A stretch of DNA of 64,000 bases, from positions 620,001 through 684,000 of the forward strand of contig JAGPNK010000012.1 of NCBI GenBank assembly GCA_020746835.1. Reading direction: 5' to 3'. This DNA comes from Stachybotrys elegans. Taxonomy: Eukaryota; Ascomycota; Sordariomycetes; Hypocreales; Stachybotryaceae. The notes under the pieces are model-generated. The model ran no database searches, was not told where the DNA came from, and saw only the letters and a program-made list of their open reading frames with translations. Every line of letters begins with the position of its first letter. The stretch's first letter is position 1. Both the position numbers and the translations under genes were made by a program. Below, in pieces: positions 57,273 through 64,000 of the stretch.

Positions 57273-58352
57273 TCATCCTGCTAGCTCGAGTCTCCCTGGC
57301 CTATCTCCAAGCTCATGTACCCGCCTCTCTTCAAGCTCGGCAGGTCTGTTCCAAGAGGCATACATTCCGGGCGGGTACACTCCGGGGGCATACCCTTCGG
57401 GCGCATAGACTCCGGGGGCATACCCTCCAGGCGCATACACTCCGGGTGCATACGCTCCGTTCTTTTCAAACTGTGTATCACCCGGATCTTGCAGGGTTCT
57501 GGCAGCATGCCCATTGTCCGATGCTCCGTGACGGCCAGGGCGAGGCCGCCCGTGAAGCCACCACCATACCAGGCCACCTACCAAGGCGAGTAGAGCAACA
57601 CCGAGGCCGACGCCCAGACCAATGGTAAGGGTGTTGGTAGATGAGCCGGATGATTCAGATTGGGCAGGTAACGGGGGTCCGGAGGAGGCTGGCGGCACCG
57701 TATCTGTCGTTGTCTCGTCTGGCGGGGTGGTTGCAGACGTCGTCTCGTCGGGTCGGATGGTTGCCGAAGTCGTCTCGTCCGTCGTGGTGGTTTGAGGCTC
57801 GCTGGTCGTGGCGGAAGTTGAAGTTGACCTCGGCGCCTGGGTGCTGGATGATGCACTGAATGTAGCCCTACCTATGACCACCGCGTCTCCAATCTCGATT
57901 CTCGGGTCATTATCTTCGCAACAGGTCTCCCAAGAGCAGCACCACTCGGAGGCCTTGGTCGACGTAGAGTTGGTGCACCGCACTACCCACTCTCCGCCGC
58001 CGGGATTCGCTACAAGACTTGGTCAGCTCGCCTTGACACGGTCAATTAGCCGAAGCCAGCTCGTTGACATACCCGTGGTGCAGAACGAGACACATTCGGG
58101 AGACTCCCACGACTCGTCGGTACACGTGGCCCGAATAAACCGATTCGGCACATCGATTGACATGTTCTCAGGCTGGCATATCCCGTTGCTGTGGCAAAAG
58201 TAGCCCCGATCGCAGCACATACTAACGCCACCATCCTGGTTGCACGGTATATCCCGGGGGACCGGCGTGCCATCGGGCGTGTAGCACATGGCGAGAGCAA
58301 GCGGCAACAGCGCCAGCAGCGCAAGCATGGCGAGAGGTACCAGCCGGGCCAT
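57273..58352 (-). CDS. Single-pass surface protein with Cys-rich ectodomain and repeat tail
   Basis: Exons 58352-58073 and 58009-57273 (minus strand) give 338 aa. A signal peptide (MARLVPLAMLALLALLPLALA) precedes a Cys-rich ectodomain (MCYTPDGTPV, SMCCDRGYFCHSNGIC, CTDESW, ASEWCCSWETCC). This resembles small fungal surface modules in which CC pairs alternate with single Cys. A stalk of Thr/Ser-Pro repeats (DETTSAT units) leads to one membrane helix (LTIGLGVGLGVALLALVGGL). The cytoplasmic tail contains tandem YAPG(V/G)-type units (about six copies encoded at roughly 57355-57450). The overall plan matches wall-stress-sensor-like proteins, but no WSC domain is seen. Function unknown. Confidence 0.8.
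57355..57450 (-). repeat. Tandem repeat encoding YAPGV-type units
   Basis: Imperfect 15-bp units around gggcgcatacactcc within the tail of the surface protein gene. They encode alternating YAPGV, YAPGG, YAPEG and YPPGM units. Probably length-variable between strains. Confidence 0.75.
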
Positions 58353-58942
58353 GGCTTGCGTGGTGTATGTATAACCGTCTTTGAACCAAAAGATGACCGA
58401 GGAGAAGAAGAAGAGCAGGATCGACAAAGAGTGGTGGATGAAGGTGAGGGTGGGAGCTTTTTCCCTCGTTGGCGCACGCGAATTAATACCAGCACTCGAC
58501 TCCGCCCCTGGCAGCACGCGAAAACAACCAACAATAGATTCGTGCTCGAGGGTACTCCCAGAATGGAAGTGTTGGTTGTCGACCTGGTGCGCGCATGCAT
58601 ATCCCAGCGCCAATTCCCGGCACACGATTGGAGCGTGTGGAGGCAAGACGAGTCAGGGAGCCACACAACCCTTGCTTGACCCGTCTGCAGTTATCATGTT
58701 GGTTGTCCTCTGCATACACCGTCCCTTTCCCACTTATTATGATTGGCTACCGGCGGAGCCTGGCACAGCGTATCGCCCACAATCCTCCCCGTCGCTGGGC
58801 ATGCGTTGTTAAGGCTGGTTCGGGCAGCCTGAAGGCCGAGTTTCGTCTACGTGGACCCTCAGATGGCTTCTTCTCACGATGCCCTGTTTTCTTTGTTCTC
58901 GCTGCAATGCAGGCGGCGTCTTGGCCCAAGCACGAAGATGAA
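58353..58942. other. Shared upstream region of two divergent surface-protein genes
   Basis: About 590 bp between the minus-strand gene starting at 58352 and the plus-strand gene starting at 58943. It probably acts as a bidirectional promoter. No gene was recognised. Confidence 0.5.
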
Positions 58943-59784
58943 ATGGCTCCTTTCTTGGCTCTGACCACGGCGCTGCTGTGCGTCACCCCCTTTCGAGCGG
59001 AATCGCTGAATTGTCGGTGAAGTGCAGACCATGAGATTCACACGGCCGCCGTATGACGAGTACGCGATTGCGCTTTAGCAGCAGAGTCGCACTTCACCCA
59101 CGGCATCGTTGGGCCCAATCTTGTTTCGTACGTCCTTCCCCCAGCCCTCCCACTTACACAAGTCTCACAGATGGAGCAGAGACAAACGATGGCCGCGAGA
59201 TTACGAGTTTCGACTGGCTTGTCCAGGTGTACGATTTCGACCTGGAGCGCTCCAACAACTTCTTCCTCTGGATGTTCGAGGGCGGCCCCTCTATGCAGGG
59301 CAACCAGTCCATTGACTCGCTGTCATCGTCCTTCTTCAACATTACCAACGAGCCTCTTTCTACCACAACCAGCACGTTGCCCACCACCACGACAACTCTC
59401 TCTTCAACATCTCTGTCCACCTCTTCCGTCGATTCCACCTCTTCCATCGCGTCCACCTCTTCCATCTCTTCCACCTCGTCCAGCCCACCTGAACCGACTG
59501 AAGGTGCATCTGATCGAGTCGAGGATTCTGGCGGCGCCAGTGGTTTGCCAACTGGCGCGATAGCCGGCATAGCAGTAGGGGCGGGCCTGGTTGGAATCGC
59601 CATTGTCGCTTTCTTCATCATGTGGTATCTCCGTCTAAAGAAGAAGGAGAAGGAGCTGGCCATGTTGAGAGAGCAGACTACGCAGGCTTGGAATGAGTTC
59701 CAGAACCAGAAGCCGTCGCCTCCTGTCTATTACCAACCCCCCTCCGAGCTGATGCATCATTCGAGGGTGCCCGAGCTGCAGTAG
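58943..59784 (+). CDS. Single-pass surface protein with Ser/Thr stalk (MID2-like plan)
   Basis: Provisional exons 58943-59016, 59087-59127 and 59171-59784 give 242 aa in frame. The first encodes a signal peptide (MAPFLALTTALLCVTPFRAES). The ectodomain has ITSFDWLVQVYDFDLE, FFLWMFEGGP and SSFFNITN, a pattern I associate with a common fungal single-pass family. A long Ser/Thr tract, a membrane helix (GAIAGIAVGAGLVGIAIVAF) and a charged tail (KKKEKELAMLREQ) with Pro/Tyr-rich end follow. The first intron uses a poor acceptor (GAG), chosen only because it restores frame; the 5' part may be wrong or mutated. The in-frame TAG at 59076 would fall inside that intron. Divergent from the neighbouring surface gene. 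Confidence 0.65.
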
Positions 59785-60288
59785 AGGGAGACAGGGTTAT
59801 TTATGACGAGACAATGTATTAGATGTTACCACCACATATATCTGCATGCCCTCTGCCGCAGACGCATTGCTTGAGATAATAAGGCCACCGGCTTCTTTTC
59901 CTTGGTTGTTTTCCAGTCATTTTTGCAATTATTAGGACGAAAGCGACATTTCAATATACATATTTATCCCCATGCAACTGCTGGTACGTCTTGATCATTT
60001 TCAAGTATATTTTACTTACATCCAAGGCCGTGGAATCTCTCCGATGATCGGTGAATGTAGGAAGATTGCGACTCCACCATTGCTGCCTTATCTCTGCTTT
60101 GGATCGCTATGGCTAATAATAAGCCGCCTAACCTAGTCTCACCTCGACGCAAGTGACTTGTAGCGGAAAGTAAACCTTCATCGCAGCACCTTGTTCACAG
60201 CTGTCAATAACGTGCGGGGTAACTCAATCGCATCCAAACCTCTGCTCCCATCACACCACGCAGCTCACGGCAACCAAACACGCCCAGC
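59785..60288. other. Intergenic region
   Basis: About 500 bp, AT-rich near 59930-60020. No gene was recognised. Confidence 0.5.
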
Positions 60289-61748
60289 ATGGATTCCCAG
60301 GTCAAGTATCTTCTGTCTCTCGGCTCCATCCGGGACCGCGCCGAGATTGTGGCCCAGGCCGCCAAGGCCAAGCAGCTGACGCATTTCGACTTTGAAGAGG
60401 ACAAGATGGACGACGTCGTGGACTTTGTAGCGTCCGTCATCAAGGTGAGACGCTCAATGCCATTCATTATTCGATCAGCCAAAAACTCATGGTACCCCCT
60501 TTCTATTGCAGCGCGACTTTGGCCCTGACAGATACCACACCATCCCGCCTCACGGGCGCTGGCAGCACTTCGAGGTCGGCGGCGTGCCCCGTGTCGCCGG
60601 CTTGATCGACGAGTGGACCAGCCACGGCCTCGACAAGCTCGAGGTCACCCGGCGCCTCATCGATCTCTTCTTCGTGTCGGTCCTCCTGGATGCCGGCGCC
60701 GGTGATCACTGGCGGTACACCGAGCCCGGGACCGACCGCGTCTACGAGCGTAGCGAGGGCATCGCCGTGGCAAGCCTCGACATGTTTAAGAACCTGGCCT
60801 TCCAGAGCTCGGGCGCCGGGGCTGGCCCCATTGTCGACGGTACCATCATCAATCCCATTGTGTATGCATGCATGCAGGCTGGCTGACAGACCAAAGGTCC
60901 CGGATTGGAGCAGTTGGATACCGGCTCGCTGATCAGCGGCTTCCAAATCTCGGACCAAAACCCCATGCTGGGTGTCGAGTCTCGCGCGGCTCTGCTTAGA
61001 AGCCTGGGTCGCTCTCTAAACTCCCAAACCGACGTATTCGGACCGTCGGGCCGCCCAGGAAACCTCGTTGGTACGGCTACCGTTCCGAGCCATGATATCT
61101 ATGCTGACCTACGCAGACTATGTCATCTCTCACAAGCTTGAATCCGGCAAGCTGGACGTCCTGTTCCTCTGGGACACTCTTCAGACTCTCCTGATACCCG
61201 TCTGGCCCAAGGACCGCACTGTGGTGGGAGGCCAGCCAATTGGCGATGCTTGGCCGCTCAGCACGATTAAGCAAGCGGTCGGCGCTGATGGCACGGACGT
61301 TTCCAAAACCATCCAGCCCTTTCACAAACTTACGCAGTGGCTCACGTACTCGCTCATGGTGCCCTTTGACAGAGTGCTCGGACTCGAATGGGCCAACGCC
61401 CAGTCCCTCACGTGCTTGGCGGAATATCGCAACGGCGGGCTCTTTGTGGACATGGGCGTGCTGCGTTTGAAGCCGGATTCTCTCGCTCGGGGCCTGCAGG
61501 CTTCGGGCGGAGAGCTGCCCATGTTTGAGGCCGGCGACGACGTGGTGGTCGAGTGGCGCGCCATGACGCTGGTGCTGGTCGATATCCTCTACGGCAAGAT
61601 CCAGTCCCGCATGGACGGGGCCAGTCTCAGCATGGCGCAGCTCCTCGAGGCCGGTACATGGAAGTCGGGGCGCGAGATTGCGGCACAGCGGCGACCACAG
61701 ACCAAGTCCAGCCCCATCATCATCAAGAGCGATGGAACAGTCTTTTAA
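60289..61748 (+). CDS. URC4-like uracil catabolism protein (DUF1688)
   Basis: Exons 60289-60444, 60512-60839, 60897-61070 and 61117-61748 give 429 aa. Recognisable family stretches are YLLSLGSIRDRAEIV at the start, RYHTIPPHGRWQHFEVGG, LIDLFFVSVLLDAGAGDHW, PVWPKDRTVVGGQPIGDAW and LTYSLMVPFDRVLGL. In yeasts such as Lachancea kluyveri, URC4 is required for the uracil (URC) degradation route; its biochemical step is unclear. No signal peptide or membrane helix is seen, so it is probably cytosolic. The acceptor of the third exon (CCAAAG at 60896) is the only one that preserves the frame. The symbol is omitted because orthology was not tested. Confidence 0.88.
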
Positions 61749-62260
61749 ATGTAGGGTTGTTCGTACAGCAAACGATGACTGCCCCGAATGATGAGGCAGA
61801 GAAGTTCAATGCGCAATATGAGAAGGAAGACTATAAATATTCGATTTGCTTCGGCTACAACGCTTGCAGAGTTTCTTGTTGGAAGCACGTCGCGTGTTCC
61901 AAATTGCGTGACCACGCCTGAGTTGTTCAACCCACTCACATCGTGCACCCATGGCCTATATAAACCCCATGTAAAGAGGGCAACCAATGGTTACGAATAT
62001 TTCCAGCGCCCGTGAGAATCAGAAGTTGCGTGACCCTACGTAACTGTGTCGTCCAAGCAATATTCCTCGGAGATCTGGGGCAAGTGCTCTTGGCAATATA
62101 AACTTCACAACCAGGAACTTCACGGCGGTCAACTACTGGTGAGCATGCAGAGCCTGGAAAGAATTCAGAGGAGATGCAGCTACCTATGGGACCTAATCAA
62201 CACGCAAGTTCCTCCAACATCCATCCCATGGTACCATGGACGCGGCGAGTCCTCAGCCAG
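61749..62260. other. Intergenic region between convergent genes
   Basis: About 510 bp between the URC4-like gene and the convergent unknown gene. No gene was recognised. Confidence 0.5.
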
Positions 62261-63127
62261 TCAGGCCGTCTCGCTCATGTGGGATGGGAGAAGCCATACC
62301 TCGAATTCCCCTTCGCCGATAGCGACATCCCAAGTTTCCAGTCCCTGAAGATCCTCCTCGTTCAGCTCAGGTAGAGAAAAGGGCACATCTTCCATGGCCG
62401 GCGCTTGCTTATCGTGAGAGTGCAGCCTTGCGCCATCGGTCACCTGCTCCTTCGTGAACTCATCTGGGTCGCGCCAGCTCTTTTGGATCTTGAGCACCTG
62501 AATGCCCAGAATCAAGTCCGCCGGTTCCGAGAACTCTGAGTGCTGCCCCATCGTACTGGATATCCCGACCTGAGTCCCCAACGCTGCGCCATGGGAGCCC
62601 TCCGTGATGGCGAGATTACCTCCCGCCTCTCCATCAAGGCCATGGTGGCTGGAGCTCGTAGCGGTCAACCCGCGAGCGACCTTCAGCCCCGTGATCATAT
62701 ACACCGGCGCGCCCGAAAAATAGTCCTTCACACCAGGAACGCGCAAGCGCTCCCGGATGTATTCATCAGTCGGGAAGAAATATCTCGTTTGGATTGTATC
62801 GATGTTGAACACGTCCACCTCTGTAATCTCCTTGATGTGGCCAGCGTTGAAAGAAAGATAGCGCATGGCTTTGGCGAGCATTGAAGCCCCTGCCGAGGAC
62901 GAATCCCAAATACTATATCTGACGCCTTCCTTTTCATTCCCGTAACACAGATTCGGTGGGATAGGTGCAGGCTTGGGTTCGTTCCTAGGGAGGGGTGTGC
63001 ACTGCCTGATGTCTTGAAGAATCGTGCCGAGAGCAAGATGGCCCCGCGAGCCAGGATCTATATGAAGATGATGGGTGAGGTGATAAGAAGGCCTCGCCAT
63101 GTGGTGCGCGATATTTGCGATGTTCAT
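62261..63127 (-). CDS. Conserved fungal protein of unknown function
   Basis: Uninterrupted 288-aa frame from the ATG at 63127. It has LALGTILQDIRQCTPLPRN near the start, RYSIWDSSSAGASML, a central segment ending RVPGVKDYFSGAPVYMITGLKVARGL, and an acidic C-terminus with DVPFSLPELNEEDL. The motif PVYMxTGLKIARG occurs in a fungal family often found near NLR-like and incompatibility genes, as I recall; no enzymatic role is known. It has no signal peptide. The next gene to the right is a subtilisin-type protease fragment, fitting such a neighbourhood. Confidence 0.7.
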   Translation of the reverse strand: MNIANIAHHMARPSYHLTHHLHIDPGSRGHLALGTILQDIRQCTPLPRNEPKPAPIPPNLCYGNEKEGVRYSIWDSSSAGASMLAKAMRYLSFNAGHIKEITEVDVFNIDTIQTRYFFPTDEYIRERLRVPGVKDYFSGAPVYMITGLKVARGLTATSSSHHGLDGEAGGNLAITEGSHGAALGTQVGISSTMGQHSEFSEPADLILGIQVLKIQKSWRDPDEFTKEQVTDGARLHSHDKQAPAMEDVPFSLPELNEEDLQGLETWDVAIGEGEFEVWLLPSHMSETA

Positions 63128-63676
63128 CTTGGGCTTTATGAATGAATACGAGGAGGAATTGGGGAGTTTCTTGATGGACGAGGGAGGGAGAAGATATCTG
63201 CTGAGCCGATGGTAATGCGCCTTCTTATAGACATCTGGGCGCGCCTGTCAGCCCTCCTCCACTCCGACATGCCATGAGGGATAAAGAGAGCGGCTCCGAA
63301 TCTGGACAAGATTGCTGGCGTCTCGTGACTCGGATGAGGTCCTCATCCGACAGTGACATGGCACTCATGCATGGACGTTCGGTCAGCCAGGATCGAAAGA
63401 AGGTGGTGTCGTGCCTGCGGCTCCTATTGACTGGAGGGAGCCACACCAAACCTCGGCCGCCCCAACAACTCGGATGCTGCCATCGGATAAGGCTCCATTG
63501 GCTGGACACGATCCGAAGTCCAGTCAATGGAAGTGCTGTCGCCTGAGCGTTGCAGGTTGACGAGCACCCCCTCCCGCACAATGCCCCTCTCGGATGTATG
63601 CCTCCTCTTCTTCTTGGTGTGGCCGGGTCTTGACCGCCACTCCAGGCTTCGGGATTGACGTGGCCGAGCTGCAGAG
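63128..63676. other. Intergenic region
   Basis: About 550 bp: promoter side of the unknown gene and 3' flank of the protease gene. No gene was recognised. Confidence 0.5.
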
Positions 63677-64000
63677 CTACAGGCTCTTCAAGATGGTCAT
63701 GATCTCTTCCGACACACTCTCTTTGTCGAGTTTGGGATTAGTCTTGAAGTTGGGCCATAAGTGCCGAGGCCAGAGGAAGTCGTATCCATCCCTCCTCGAC
63801 GACATCTTCTTGAAGACGCGGCTCATGGCGTCGGTCCGGGTTAGGCGCGCCAGGTCCTCTGCATCGATATTGCAAACATGCTTTGCAAATTCCAATACGC
63901 AGACCGCAAATCCCACGGCGACGGGCACGGCATACGAGGTTCCGGACAGAAGTACATTCTTTTCCTTCCACTGAGAGTAGATGGCGATGCCCAAAGTGGC
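63677..64000 (-). CDS. Subtilisin-family (S8) serine protease domain, C-terminal end, partial
   Basis: Minus-strand frame ending at 63677 and open to the right edge of the window. It has the catalytic-Ser motif of subtilases (LLSGTSYAVPVAVG), preceded by GIAIYSQWKEKN and followed by the helix FAVCVLEFAKHVC. About 70 more residues end with SEEIMTILKSL. The catalytic Asp and His would lie beyond the window. No C-terminal targeting signal is seen. In fungi such S8 domains also occur as parts of large cytosolic multidomain proteins (for example with NACHT or ankyrin repeats), so the rest of the gene decides its role. Confidence 0.8.
   Translation of the reverse strand, partial: ATLGIAIYSQWKEKNVLLSGTSYAVPVAVGFAVCVLEFAKHVCNIDAEDLARLTRTDAMSRVFKKMSSRRDGYDFLWPRHLWPNFKTNPKLDKESVSEEIMTILKSL

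Noticed and set aside
57005..57628. A 207-codon plus-strand frame with a threonine/leucine/arginine repeat
   Set aside because: The repeat is the antisense of the YAPG units of the surface-protein gene, whose signal peptide, helix and intron phases are consistent.
1..64000. tRNA or rRNA genes
   Set aside because: No segment with a convincing A-box/B-box pair and cloverleaf potential was found by eye. A tRNAscan run would be decisive.

Overview
This window is nuclear DNA from a filamentous ascomycete (Pezizomycotina, most likely a sordariomycete). The evidence is short GT-AG introns of about 45-90 bp with CTNAC-type branch sequences, HET-domain incompatibility genes, a fungal-type NADPH nitrate reductase, and single-pass surface proteins with Ser/Thr-rich stalks. 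No tRNA, rRNA or CRISPR array was recognised. All exon boundaries come from reading-frame continuity and splice motifs and have not been tested against RNA.

Left part (1-6.8 kb): a PIG-L de-N-acetylase and a Gfo/Idh/MocA oxidoreductase sit tail to tail with 14 bp between them. They are followed by an intact HET gene carrying WW-like motifs and a secreted histidine acid phosphatase.

Nitrate assimilation cluster (7.1-17.9 kb): nitrate reductase niaD (-) and nitrite reductase niiA (+) are transcribed apart from a 1.37 kb shared promoter with three CTCCGCGG sites. The nitrate transporter gene (+) follows, with a fourth such site upstream. Together they import nitrate and reduce it to nitrite and then ammonium. 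niiA has an apparent one-base frameshift in a run of five G near its 3' end.

Middle (18-36.3 kb): a long gene-poor stretch with one copy of a dispersed repeat, then a secreted M14 carboxypeptidase, a secreted GH43-like protein, a small secreted protein of unknown function, a bZIP factor with no visible start codon, an SRPK-like kinase pseudogene, a mitochondrial-type DEAD-box helicase and a secreted GH127-type protein.

36.3-48.7 kb: remnants of a PTH11-type membrane protein and of a HET gene, two tandem O-methyltransferase paralogs, an MFS transporter, the second copy of the dispersed repeat, a short truncated gene stub, and a decayed HET pseudogene. Repeats and broken genes concentrate here.

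Right part (48.8-64 kb): three single-pass membrane proteins, each with a signal peptide, an ectodomain, a Ser/Thr-rich stalk and a cytoplasmic tail. Among them lie a DUF6536-type multipass protein and a paraoxonase-like protein. After these come a URC4-type (DUF1688) uracil-catabolism gene, a conserved fungal protein of unknown function and the C-terminal end of a subtilisin-family protease running off the window.
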